55,166 nucleotides of DNA, taken from Rhodocyclaceae bacterium (GTDB taxonomy: Bacteria > Pseudomonadota > Gammaproteobacteria > Burkholderiales > Rhodocyclaceae). The notes beneath the pieces were generated by a model that saw only the letters and a list, made by a program, of their open reading frames with translations, made no database searches and was not told the DNA's origin. This document shows, piece after piece, positions 43,195 to 51,700 of this stretch. The stretch's first letter is position 1, and each line of letters opens with the position of its first letter. The stretch lies in assembly GCA_023230455.1 (NCBI GenBank), contig JALNXH010000022.1:1-55166 (forward strand), written 5' to 3'. The translations under genes and the position numbers were made by a program.

Positions 43195-43274
43195 AATTCC
43201 TCCAACTCAGGTAGCCAACTCTTTGGTCAGCGATACCTCGAAGTATGGCCATGTCGCGGCACCCAACCTATCGG

Positions 43275-43307
43275 ATTCGTCCGCCACGAAGTTCAGAATC
43301 GTCCGCC
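43275..43307. promoter_or_regulatory. Two direct repeats in the divergent sulfotransferase/araC promoter region
   Basis: ATTCGTCCGCC (43275-43285) and AATCGTCCGCC (43297-43307) are direct repeats 22 bases apart, about two helical turns, as in AraC-type operators. They lie between the divergent sulfotransferase and AraC-family genes and are the best candidate site for that regulator. Confidence 0.5.
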
Positions 43308-43396
43308 GCAATGCGTCGTTGCCTACCGTCAATGCCTATGCTAAGGTCGCTTGCTGAAGCATCCACAGATGATGCCTTGATGAGGAGAATTGGTAG

Positions 43397-44311
43397 GTGG
43401 CTACCATTGCAATTCCGGCTGTAGACGCCTACAGCGAGGCATGCCGCCAAGGCCCCTTGCTGATTCGGGACAGTCCTTCACGCCGCAAGGTCGGGCTTTA
43501 CGGTTGGAAAACCGGGCCCACCAAGGAAGTTCATATCGCCCAGACGCGCGAGTTGATCCTGTCCGTTCACCTCGGCGGTGCGCGGCGTGTTCGCGTCTTT
43601 ACTGAACAAGGCTTGAGCCACTCATTTTCCAGACCGGGCGACATCACGCTGATTCCGAGCGGTCAACCTGTGAGCTACCGGACGGACGGCGAGGTCGAGT
43701 TCGCTACCGTGCACTTTCCGCTGGTGACCGCAACACCGCGCGATAACGATCTGTTGGGGGCGTTGTCGAATCTTCAGGTCTGCCTGTTCGCCCGCCATGA
43801 CGAGTATGTCGTCTCGGGCGTCAAGTTGCTCATGCAGGCGTCGCAGTCGACGGCTCATGACAGTGCACAGTACTTTGCCGCATTGTTCGAAGCGCTGAGT
43901 TGCCACGTGGCTCGTATCATCAAGGAAAATGGCGCAGAACAACTAAACCTCGCAAGGCTTTCTCCCTCTGTAGTCACGGGACCAGATTTCGACGAGGTGG
44001 TCCGGCAGATCGATGCCCGTCTTTCGGAAAAACTGATGCTTCAAGACCTTGCCGATGTCGCCGGCGTCGGTCGAACGACGTTTGCCGAGCAATTCTCCGA
44101 ACGCTTCGGGTGCTCGCCACACAAGTTCATCACGCAACGTCGCATCGAGAAGGCGAAAGACCTTCTTCGGCAGGGCCATCTCAACGTCACCGACATTGCC
44201 TATGAAGTCGGCTTCAGCAGCCAGTCGCATTTCTCGACAACGTTCAGGGCGCTGACTGGATGCGTCCCCACGACATATTCTGTAGCGCTTACACAGCCAG
44301 CCGATGGATGA
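43397..44311 (+). CDS. AraC family transcriptional regulator
   Basis: This 304-residue protein has an AraC-binding-like N-terminal domain (residues about 25-110) and two C-terminal helix-turn-helix units (LMLQDLADVAGVGRTTFAEQF and LNVTDIAYEVGFSSQSHFSTTF). The GTG start at 43397 follows GAGGAG at some distance. It probably activates the divergent sulfonation genes. Its final codons (after TYSVALTQP) run into the APH-kinase remnant, whose DNA supplies the stop, so the natural 3' end may have been altered. Confidence 0.88.
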   Translation: MATIAIPAVDAYSEACRQGPLLIRDSPSRRKVGLYGWKTGPTKEVHIAQTRELILSVHLGGARRVRVFTEQGLSHSFSRPGDITLIPSGQPVSYRTDGEVEFATVHFPLVTATPRDNDLLGALSNLQVCLFARHDEYVVSGVKLLMQASQSTAHDSAQYFAALFEALSCHVARIIKENGAEQLNLARLSPSVVTGPDFDEVVRQIDARLSEKLMLQDLADVAGVGRTTFAEQFSERFGCSPHKFITQRRIEKAKDLLRQGHLNVTDIAYEVGFSSQSHFSTTFRALTGCVPTTYSVALTQPADG

Positions 44312-44468
44312 GTTCTGCGCGGCCTACGAAAAAGCCTCCGGCCTGGCGGTCAATCGGAACACCCTGAAGTACTGCGACGTTTTCAACAGCTACAAGAGCA
44401 CTGCCATCGTGCTCGCCAACGGCTGTCGCGCAACCCGCAACGGCAAGACGCACCAGGAGGTGCTGTAG
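44301..44468 (+). pseudogene. 3'-end remnant of an APH kinase gene
   Basis: Bases 44301-44465 align with 34038-34202 of the intact kinase gene, with about nine differences in 165 bases, mostly at silent positions. The frame reads PMDEFCAAYEKASGLAVNRN and onward, then jumps from THQ straight to EVL and a TAG stop. The normal sequence between (about 22 residues) is deleted. It has no start and overlaps the end of the AraC gene. It marks the right edge of the 34.3-44.3 kb island. Confidence 0.9.
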
Positions 44469-44479
44469 CCCGGGAAACC

Positions 44480-44506
44480 CGAAGGGGCGGACGGCCCGCT
44501 CCTTCG
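44480..44506. terminator. Strong hairpin after the AraC gene and kinase remnant
   Basis: CGAAGGGGCGG (44480-44490) pairs with CCGCTCCTTCG (44496-44506), 11 pairs with one G-T, around a five-base loop. No T run follows, so termination is uncertain. It lies between the island and the LuxR regulator's ribosome-binding site. Confidence 0.45.
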
Positions 44507-44567
44507 TCGCCGGCCCCAAAGGCAACGATCGCGCTACCATTCGGCAACTTCAGGAGGTAAACCGAGC

Positions 44568-47327
44568 GTGGCAAAACAGACCGGGGCGGGCGCCGCCCCG
44601 ATTCCGCAATCGAATTCCGGCGGCCAGAGTCCCCCGCTGTTCGCGTTCAGCTCCGTCCGTACGCGCGTGCTGGATAGTCTGACGCAGGACGACGGCCGCC
44701 CCAAGGTCGTCAGCGTCGTTGCGCCCATCGGCTATGGCAAGACTGTGCTGATGTCCGAGCTCCACGCCCACCTCCAGGCGGCCGGCGAGCAGTGCTTCTG
44801 GATCGGCCTCGATGATCGCCACGACAGCATCGAGCGCGTACTGCACGCCATCGATGCGGCACTCGCCGCTCCGGGCGATGCCTTTCATCCGATGTATGCC
44901 CTGTTTCAGGGCGATGAACCGATCGAGGGCCGTGTCGCTAAGCTGATAGACGCCCTGACCAGACTCGCCGCCCCCGCGACGATCTTCATCGACAACCTGA
45001 ACAGTTGCCGGGACGAAACCCTGAACGTGTTTCTCGACGCGATGATCTTTTCCTCGCCGCCGAGCGTTCGCTTCGTCTGGTCGAGCACCAACGATCCGGG
45101 CTTCAACGTCGGACGGGCGCGCGTGGAAGGATTGCTGCGGCAGATCGGGCTCAAGGATTTGAGCCTGAATGCAGAAGAAACGCATGCACTGCTCGGCGAG
45201 CGCGTACACCAGATCATCGGCGCCACCGGCATCGAAACCATTCTGCATCGAACGGAGGGATGGCCCGCCGCCGTTCGCCTGGCGCAGATCGTCCTCGACG
45301 AGGCCGAGCAGCCGGCCGCCACCCTGGAAACCTTTTCGGGAACCGACGAGGACGTCGTCGCCCTGCTCAACCGGCAGGTGCTCAAGGCGTTCACGCCGGC
45401 GTTGCGCGACTTCCTGCTGCGCATCGCCCATTTGCGCTCGTTCGACCTCGACCTGTGCCGTCACGTGAGCGGAATCGGCGAGGCCGACAAGCACATCGAC
45501 TACCTCGTCCGCCACAATGTCTTCATCATTCCGCTCGACCGCAACCGCAGACAGTACCGACTGCACGGCCTGTTCCGGGAATACCTGCTGGACGAGGCAA
45601 AGCGCTCGCTCGATGCAGAAGCCAACCGCAACCTTTTGCTGCGCGCGGCCGAATGGAGCCGGGGGAAAGGCGACTGGCAGGACGCGATCGAATACACGCT
45701 CGCCGCCGGCGACAGTGCGGCCGCCAGCGCCCTGCTGGATCAGACCGCAACCTTTTTTGTCCGCGACCGCGGAGACACCGCACAGTACATCCGCTGGATC
45801 GAACACCTGCTGGCCATGGGTGTCGAGATCGGCTGGGAAGCACACTTCTGGTACGTCTGGGCCCTGATCTTCCATCGTCGCTATGCGCACAGCCTGGCGC
45901 AGCACGAGCGCCTTGCCGAACGTGTCCGCAACGAGGCCGGCAAGGCAGGCACGCTGCCCGCAGAGTTCCCTCCGCGGATCGACCATCTGCGCATCTGTAT
46001 CGACCTGTTCACCGACCGGCTGGACGACGCCTACCAGGGCGTGGAACGCTGGCTGGCCACAGAGAATGCCAAGGACGCGTACAGCTTCGCCTCGGTCTGC
46101 TGCATCAAGAGCATCTGCCTTGCCAGCGCATTCGAATTCGCCCAGGCACGCCAGACCATGCGTATCGCCGAACCGGTGCTGCGCGACCTTGGCGGAGCCT
46201 ATTCGATCGGCTGGGTGCACCTGATCCACGGCACGCTGTTCATCAACGAAGGCGACTACACCAACGCCTGGGCGGAGCTTTCCGCCGGACTGGTGCATCT
46301 GCGCCAGTCGCTCGGCAACGATGCGCTACTGACCAACACGATGGCCTTCGTCGCCGCACTCTGCGCGGTGGAGATGGGCCATGACGACGAAGCCCGCGCC
46401 CTGCTTCTGCCCGGGCTGCGCACGGCACACAGCCACGAGCTGGTCGGCACCACGGCCTTCGGTTTCGACGCCGCGATCAAGCTGTGGAACGGCGAGAATG
46501 ACGAGCCCGTTCCGCTGGCCCATCTTCACGCCATCGCCGGCCGCTATCCGCCGCGCCTCTCGCTGATGCTGTCGTGCTATATCGTCCGCCGCCTGGTGCG
46601 TCTCGGGCGACTACAGGAGGCCCTGGACGCGGCCGCGCGGATCGGGCTCACGGCAGAAGCGCTGGCTTCGCAGGGCAATGCTGCCGATGAATTTGGCAAG
46701 CTGCGCTACCGCGATCTGCGCGCGGCAAGTGCCATCGATCTGCTGGTCGCCACCCGCCGCTTCAAACAGGCGGAGTCAATGATTGAGGAAGAAATCCGCA
46801 CCGCACAAGCCGATGGACGCACCGCCCGGCTGGTCGAGCTCGGTCTGGCCAAGGTTGAAATCGCCATGCATGCCGGCAACGCCACAGCGGCCGCACGGGA
46901 ACTGGCGTTTGCCGTAAGCCGGGCGGCTCGGCGGCAGATTGTCCGCCCTTTCCGCGACCGCGCCGCAATCGTGGCCGGACTGGTCAACGATACGAAACCG
47001 TCCTCATGGTCGTTCACCCGCACTGAGGAGCGGGCCTTTTTCGCCCGCATCTGCGAGGGCCTTCCGGTAGGAGACAGCGACCGTCAGGGCTGGTCGGCCG
47101 TCCGCGGCGCGGATCGGAATCTGACCCTGGTCCCGACGCGGCGGGAAGCCGAATTGCTTTCCCTGCTCGATCTGGGGCTGTCGAATCAGCAGATCGCCGA
47201 GCGCAGCAACGTGTCGATCACCACCGTCAAATGGCACCTGAAGAACCTGTACCGCAAATTCGGCGTCTCCAACCGCTCGGCGGCCCTTGCCCAGGCCCGG
47301 GCACTCAACCTGCTGCAACGTGAGTAA
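44568..47327 (+). CDS. Large MalT-like LuxR-family ATP-dependent regulator
   Basis: This 919-residue protein is a LAL/MalT-type activator. Its N-terminal ATPase has Walker A APIGYGKT (about 52-59) and a hydrophobic Walker B (ATIFIDNL). A long helical TPR-like sensor region follows (about 350-830). The C-terminal LuxR helix-turn-helix is at about 850-915 (TRREAELLSLLDLGLSNQQI, VSITTVKWHLKNLYRKFGVS). The GTG start at 44568 follows AGGAGGT. It lies directly upstream of the second DUF7064/APH operon on the same strand and is its most likely activator. Ligand unknown. Confidence 0.9.
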   Translation: MAKQTGAGAAPIPQSNSGGQSPPLFAFSSVRTRVLDSLTQDDGRPKVVSVVAPIGYGKTVLMSELHAHLQAAGEQCFWIGLDDRHDSIERVLHAIDAALAAPGDAFHPMYALFQGDEPIEGRVAKLIDALTRLAAPATIFIDNLNSCRDETLNVFLDAMIFSSPPSVRFVWSSTNDPGFNVGRARVEGLLRQIGLKDLSLNAEETHALLGERVHQIIGATGIETILHRTEGWPAAVRLAQIVLDEAEQPAATLETFSGTDEDVVALLNRQVLKAFTPALRDFLLRIAHLRSFDLDLCRHVSGIGEADKHIDYLVRHNVFIIPLDRNRRQYRLHGLFREYLLDEAKRSLDAEANRNLLLRAAEWSRGKGDWQDAIEYTLAAGDSAAASALLDQTATFFVRDRGDTAQYIRWIEHLLAMGVEIGWEAHFWYVWALIFHRRYAHSLAQHERLAERVRNEAGKAGTLPAEFPPRIDHLRICIDLFTDRLDDAYQGVERWLATENAKDAYSFASVCCIKSICLASAFEFAQARQTMRIAEPVLRDLGGAYSIGWVHLIHGTLFINEGDYTNAWAELSAGLVHLRQSLGNDALLTNTMAFVAALCAVEMGHDDEARALLLPGLRTAHSHELVGTTAFGFDAAIKLWNGENDEPVPLAHLHAIAGRYPPRLSLMLSCYIVRRLVRLGRLQEALDAAARIGLTAEALASQGNAADEFGKLRYRDLRAASAIDLLVATRRFKQAESMIEEEIRTAQADGRTARLVELGLAKVEIAMHAGNATAAARELAFAVSRAARRQIVRPFRDRAAIVAGLVNDTKPSSWSFTRTEERAFFARICEGLPVGDSDRQGWSAVRGADRNLTLVPTRREAELLSLLDLGLSNQQIAERSNVSITTVKWHLKNLYRKFGVSNRSAALAQARALNLLQRE

Positions 47328-47457
47328 ACCCCACCCCTCCTTTGGAAGGGGGCGCACGGCTTTCCGCAATGACTAGGCTACGTCCAGCCTGATCGGACCC
47401 GACCGGCTACAGAGGAACGTGCACCATGAGGTGCCATAACGACAGGAGGAGAGCGCA

Positions 47458-48429
47458 GTGATCAGAGCCGAGGACTTCGAATACCACTTCAAACCCGATT
47501 CCCACTGGCAGTGGGCGGAAACCGTATTTTTCCCGGTCAACGTTCCGGGCACCAGCATCAACGGCGGCATCTACGTCCTCGCCCGCCCCATGCTGGGCGT
47601 ATCGATGTCGAGCATTACCTTCATGGACCGCCTGACCATGCTTTGGGAGGACCAGGCCTACATCGACAACCAGCAGCATCTGCCCTGCCCCAAGTCACTG
47701 CTGGAGTTCTCACTGCCCACCGGCCTCTCGGTCAAGGCCATCGATCCGCTGAAGCACTATCGGGTAACCTACGAAGGCATCGACGACACGCGCTGCGATC
47801 TGGAGTATTTCGCCCTGCACGAGCCCTTCGACGTCAATGATCCCGCCATGTGCCCGATGGCCGCCAAACGCAACGGCGCGACGACGTGGGACAACGCCTT
47901 CGCCGGCCACTACGAGCACACCTATCGCATCAAGGGCGAACTGGTGTTGCGCGGCAAGCGCTACGCAATCGATACGGTGGATACCGGCGACCGCAGCTGG
48001 GGACCGCGCGCCGAACGCGACAACGCCTGCTTCATCTGGTGGCACGCCAGCTTCGGTGAAGATTTGACGATCCATGTCCTCACCGGCCACGACTTCCCCA
48101 ACACGCCGAAGATCGGCGCCCTCATCAGCGGCTACGTGATGGAGAACGGAAAGAACTACGGCATCACCGATTGCCAGGGCGTACAGGACTACATGAAGGG
48201 CCTGCCGATGGGCGGCCAGCTCGAAGTCACCGACATCCGCGGCAGGAAATTCGCCTGCACCTACTCGGCGCTCAACAGCTGCTACATGGCGCCCTATCCG
48301 TCGAACACCTATCTACAGACTTTCATGCGGGTCAACCACGAAGGTAAGATCGGTTCGGGGGTGCAGCAGTTCGGCCTCAGCCGCGCCTACTCGACGCGGC
48401 ATCGGGAAGCCATTCTCTCCCGGTATTGA
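47458..48429 (+). CDS. DUF7064-type protein, third copy
   Basis: This 323-residue protein begins MIRAEDFEYHFKPDSHWQWA and has the family signature GDRSWGPR at 177-184, plus VTDIRGRKF and APYPSNTYLQT near the C-terminus. It is close to the two proteins at 51701 and 52721 (same blocks at the same positions) and less close to those at 26106 and 28889. The GTG start follows AGGAGGAG. It is first after the LuxR regulator. Beta-rich and without a signal peptide; function unknown, with a fold loosely like CrtC/AttH proteins. Confidence 0.7.
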   Translation: MIRAEDFEYHFKPDSHWQWAETVFFPVNVPGTSINGGIYVLARPMLGVSMSSITFMDRLTMLWEDQAYIDNQQHLPCPKSLLEFSLPTGLSVKAIDPLKHYRVTYEGIDDTRCDLEYFALHEPFDVNDPAMCPMAAKRNGATTWDNAFAGHYEHTYRIKGELVLRGKRYAIDTVDTGDRSWGPRAERDNACFIWWHASFGEDLTIHVLTGHDFPNTPKIGALISGYVMENGKNYGITDCQGVQDYMKGLPMGGQLEVTDIRGRKFACTYSALNSCYMAPYPSNTYLQTFMRVNHEGKIGSGVQQFGLSRAYSTRHREAILSRY

Positions 48430-48536
48430 AAGTACCGCCGGCACTCGTCCCGAGATGAGGCCGGCAAAAACACTCATCGCGACACCGCCCCCCTGTTGGC
48501 GGCGGGAAAGATCGCACCGAGGTTATGGAGGAAGAG

Positions 48537-49733
48537 ATGGCCAGTGTGGATAAAAATCGTCCGACACGCGAATGGATCGAATCCGTACGCAAACGTTATC
48601 CCTGCGAAACCGAAATGGATCGCGTCCTGACGCGCAAGCAGCACCGTCGGGCCGGGCCGCCGTACCAGCCGGTGAGCCTGGAAACCCTGATCAACGGCAC
48701 CGCAGCACTCCTCCGCTGCAAGCTCCAGGACGCGTTTGAAATCACCGATGCGCGCTGGTTGGCTGGCGGTGCATCGAAACTGCAAATGGCATTCTGCCTG
48801 AAGTGGAATCAGCCCGGTGCGGGGCGCACGGCCACGCCGATGGTGCTGCGCATGGAGCCCTCCGAATCGATCACCGAAACCAGCCGGCTGCGCGAATTCC
48901 AGGTCATCAAGGCGGTCGACGGTCTGCTTCCGGTGCCGCCGACCTACTGGCACGATGCTGACGGCGAGTTCCTTCCCTACCCGGCGATCATTTACGGTTT
49001 TGCCGAAGGCGTGACCAAGCCGACCGAATCGAGCAGCGGGGTGACCGGCGTCGGCACCAAAATGCCCGCGGCGGTCAGGCAGGCGCTTGGCGTCCAATAC
49101 GTCGAACACCTCGCGCGCCTGCATACCTTCGACTGGCGCCAGGCCGACCTCGGCGCATTCGACAAGCCCACGCCGGGAATACAGGCCGTCACGTGGAAGC
49201 TTAACCAGTGGGAGCGCATCCTTGAAGAAGATATCAACGAGGACGTCCCGCTGATGCGTCTGGCGATGGCCTGGCTGCGCGCCAACATGCCGCCAGTGGA
49301 GAGGGTCGTGCTGGTTCACGGCGACTATCGCGTCGGCAATTTCCTCTATACCGAGCACAACAACAGGATTTCAAGCTGGCTGGACTGGGAACTCGCCTAT
49401 CTCGGCGATTACCACAACGACGTGGCGTGGACGGCCAAGGGAATTTTCGGCCATGCCGCCGAAGATGGAAAAACGTTTCTCGTCGGCGGCTTCATGCCTA
49501 TAAAAGAGTTTCATGCGGCCTACGAAAAGGCCTCGGGCCTGCCAGTCATTCCCGAACGCCTGACGTATTACGACATCCTCGGCAGCTACCAGATCGCTAC
49601 CACCGCGCTCGCCACCGGCAGCCGCATCGCGCGCAACGGCAAGACGCATCAGGATGTCCTCGTCGCCTGGCTGTCGGGGATTTCCTATCCGATCATGGAA
49701 GACCTTCGGGTCAAACTTGAAGCTGTCCTCTGA
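48537..49733 (+). CDS. APH-fold phosphotransferase family protein, third copy
   Basis: This 398-residue kinase begins MASVDKNRPTREWIESVRKR. ATP-loop WLAGGASKLQMAF, Brenner motif HGDYRVGNF and LDWE are all intact, in the same positions as in the kinase at 33078. The start at 48537 is preceded by GGAGGAAGAG; another ATG 12 bases upstream overlaps that site and is less likely. Unlike the kinases at 27134 and 53785 it is not followed by the small helical gene but by an aldo/keto reductase. Confidence 0.86.
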   Translation: MASVDKNRPTREWIESVRKRYPCETEMDRVLTRKQHRRAGPPYQPVSLETLINGTAALLRCKLQDAFEITDARWLAGGASKLQMAFCLKWNQPGAGRTATPMVLRMEPSESITETSRLREFQVIKAVDGLLPVPPTYWHDADGEFLPYPAIIYGFAEGVTKPTESSSGVTGVGTKMPAAVRQALGVQYVEHLARLHTFDWRQADLGAFDKPTPGIQAVTWKLNQWERILEEDINEDVPLMRLAMAWLRANMPPVERVVLVHGDYRVGNFLYTEHNNRISSWLDWELAYLGDYHNDVAWTAKGIFGHAAEDGKTFLVGGFMPIKEFHAAYEKASGLPVIPERLTYYDILGSYQIATTALATGSRIARNGKTHQDVLVAWLSGISYPIMEDLRVKLEAVL

Positions 49734-49778
49734 CGCGATACCTTGCACCCCCACTTGCGGTAACACCAGGAGAAAACG

Positions 49779-50888
49779 ATGAGCCTCGACCACTACTACA
49801 CCCTCGGCAAGTCCGGACTGCGCGTCAGCCGCCTCGCCCTCGGCGCATTGACCTTCGGCACCGACTGGGGCTGGGGTGCGGAGAAGGACACTGCCCGCAC
49901 CATGTTCAATACCTACGTCGATGCCGGCGGCAATCTGATCGACACGGCCGACCTGTATGTCAACGGCGTCAGCGAGCAATGGGTTGGCGACTTCATCCGC
50001 GAACGCGGCCTGCGCGAGCGGATGGTGCTCGCCACCAAATTCAGCTTCAACCTCGACCCGACCAATCCGAATAGCGGCGGCAACGGTCGCAAGAACATCC
50101 TGCGCGCGGTGGACGCCTCGCTCAAGCGCCTGGGTACCGACTACATCGACCTCTACCAGCTGCACACCTGGGACAGGCTGACCCCGGTGGACGAAGTGAT
50201 GCGCACCTTCGACGATCTGGTGCGCGCGGGTAAGGTGCGCCACGTTGGCCTGTCCAACACGCCGTCGTGGTATGCCAGTCGCGGCCAGACCCTCGCCGAG
50301 TTGCGCGGCTACGAGCCGATCTCGTCGATCCAGTTGTCGTACTCGATGGTCGAGCGCTCGATCGAAAGCGAATTCGCCGATCTGGCTACCCAGTACGGCG
50401 TCGGCATCATGGCCTGGAGCCCGCTCGGCGGCGGCATGTTATCCGGCAAGTACAAGCCCTCCGAGACCGGCCAGCATGGCGAGGGGCGACTACAAATGCT
50501 AAGCCACCCGGCCTTCGCTAAATTCAGCGAACGCAATTTCGCCATCGTTGCCGAAGTCGAGCGGGTAGCAAAAGAAATAGGCCGCAGCATGTCGCAGGTG
50601 GCCCTCAACTGGGTCGCCAACCGACCGGGGGTGGCCGTCGTGCTGGTCGGGGCGACCAAGCAGGCGCAGCTCGACGACAATCTGCAGGCGCTGGATTTTG
50701 TCATTCCCGCGCAACTGGTTGCCCGTCTGGACGCGGTCAGCGCGGTACCACCGACTTTCCCCTACACCTACTTCCAGCCCGAGATACAGACTCAGATCGC
50801 CGGCAGCCACCCGGTGGGCGACAAACCGTCGAGCTATGCGCCGCCGGTGGTGATTCGGGGCGACCCGCCAGCAACCGAAAACGAGTGA
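49779..50888 (+). CDS. Aldo/keto reductase
   Basis: This 369-residue NADPH-dependent oxidoreductase has the catalytic tetrad pattern: Asp and Tyr in DTADLYVNGVSE, Lys in LATKFSFN, His in LYQLHTWD. The C-terminal cofactor region reads VVLVGATKQAQLDDNL. It resembles the YajO/YghZ-like bacterial branch. AGGAG precedes the ATG. It is likely to interconvert a carbonyl and alcohol in the pathway served by the neighbouring kinases. Confidence 0.9.
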   Translation: MSLDHYYTLGKSGLRVSRLALGALTFGTDWGWGAEKDTARTMFNTYVDAGGNLIDTADLYVNGVSEQWVGDFIRERGLRERMVLATKFSFNLDPTNPNSGGNGRKNILRAVDASLKRLGTDYIDLYQLHTWDRLTPVDEVMRTFDDLVRAGKVRHVGLSNTPSWYASRGQTLAELRGYEPISSIQLSYSMVERSIESEFADLATQYGVGIMAWSPLGGGMLSGKYKPSETGQHGEGRLQMLSHPAFAKFSERNFAIVAEVERVAKEIGRSMSQVALNWVANRPGVAVVLVGATKQAQLDDNLQALDFVIPAQLVARLDAVSAVPPTFPYTYFQPEIQTQIAGSHPVGDKPSSYAPPVVIRGDPPATENE

Positions 50889-50922
50889 ACAACACTGCAT
50901 ATTTTTAACAAGGAGAGACGGC

Positions 50923-51663
50923 ATGAGTGGGCGACTGAACGGAAAGGTGGCCGTGGTTACCGGTGCCGGCTCCGGCATGGGCGCGGCGATGGTGGAAGCA
51001 TTTTGTGCCGAGGGTGCCGAAGTGATCGCTGCCGACATCTCCGGAAAACAGAATGCGCTTGCCGAACGCATCGGCAGTGCCTGTTATCCGGTACAGGTCG
51101 ATGTATCGGATGGCGCCAGCATCCAGGCGATGCTGGCTGCGGCGATAAAACGATTCGGGAGACTCGACATCCTGTGCAACAACGCCGGAATCCAGGGCGC
51201 CTACGGCAAGACGGCGGACTATGACCTCGCCGAATTCGACCGCGTATGGGCCACCAACGGTCGCGGTGTTTTCATGGGAATGAAATATGCGATTCCGTTG
51301 ATGCTTGAAAGCGGCGGGGGATCGATCATCAATACTTCGTCCATGGCGGCGCTGGTAGCGTTTCCTGCCATGCCGGCGTACGCAGCGTCCAAGGCAGCGG
51401 TGTCGATGCTGACCAAGTTGACTGCGGCCGAATACGCCGCCGCGAACATCCGCGTCAATGCCATCTTGCCGGGTGCCATCGATACGGGAATGACGCAGGC
51501 GATGCCCAGCGCCGATCTCGCCGCTGCAGTGAAGGCGACACCCATTGGTCGCATCGGGCGACCGTCCGAAATAGCCAATCTGGCCGTATTTTTCGCCAGC
51601 GACGAATCGTCGTTCGTCACCGGCACCCTGGTTCCGGTCGATGGCGGCTATACCCTGCTTTGA
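50923..51663 (+). CDS. Short-chain dehydrogenase/reductase
   Basis: This 246-residue classical SDR has TGAGSGMG, an Asp after the second strand (AADISGK, suggesting NAD), NNAGIQG, catalytic Ser in NTSSMAA and YAASK. Closest in style to 3-alpha/20-beta-hydroxysteroid dehydrogenase-like SDRs, which fits but does not prove a steroid substrate. AAGGAG precedes the ATG. It stands between the aldo/keto reductase and the tandem DUF7064 genes. Confidence 0.88.
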   Translation: MSGRLNGKVAVVTGAGSGMGAAMVEAFCAEGAEVIAADISGKQNALAERIGSACYPVQVDVSDGASIQAMLAAAIKRFGRLDILCNNAGIQGAYGKTADYDLAEFDRVWATNGRGVFMGMKYAIPLMLESGGGSIINTSSMAALVAFPAMPAYAASKAAVSMLTKLTAAEYAAANIRVNAILPGAIDTGMTQAMPSADLAAAVKATPIGRIGRPSEIANLAVFFASDESSFVTGTLVPVDGGYTLL

Positions 51664-51700
51664 CGGGCATGGATAAACGAATGCAGCGAGGAGACGTACG

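Noticed and set aside
34271..44311. Transposon, prophage or integrase-driven element
   Set aside because: No transposase, integrase, phage gene or terminal inverted repeat is seen in or around the island; only the duplicated kinase end supports insertion.
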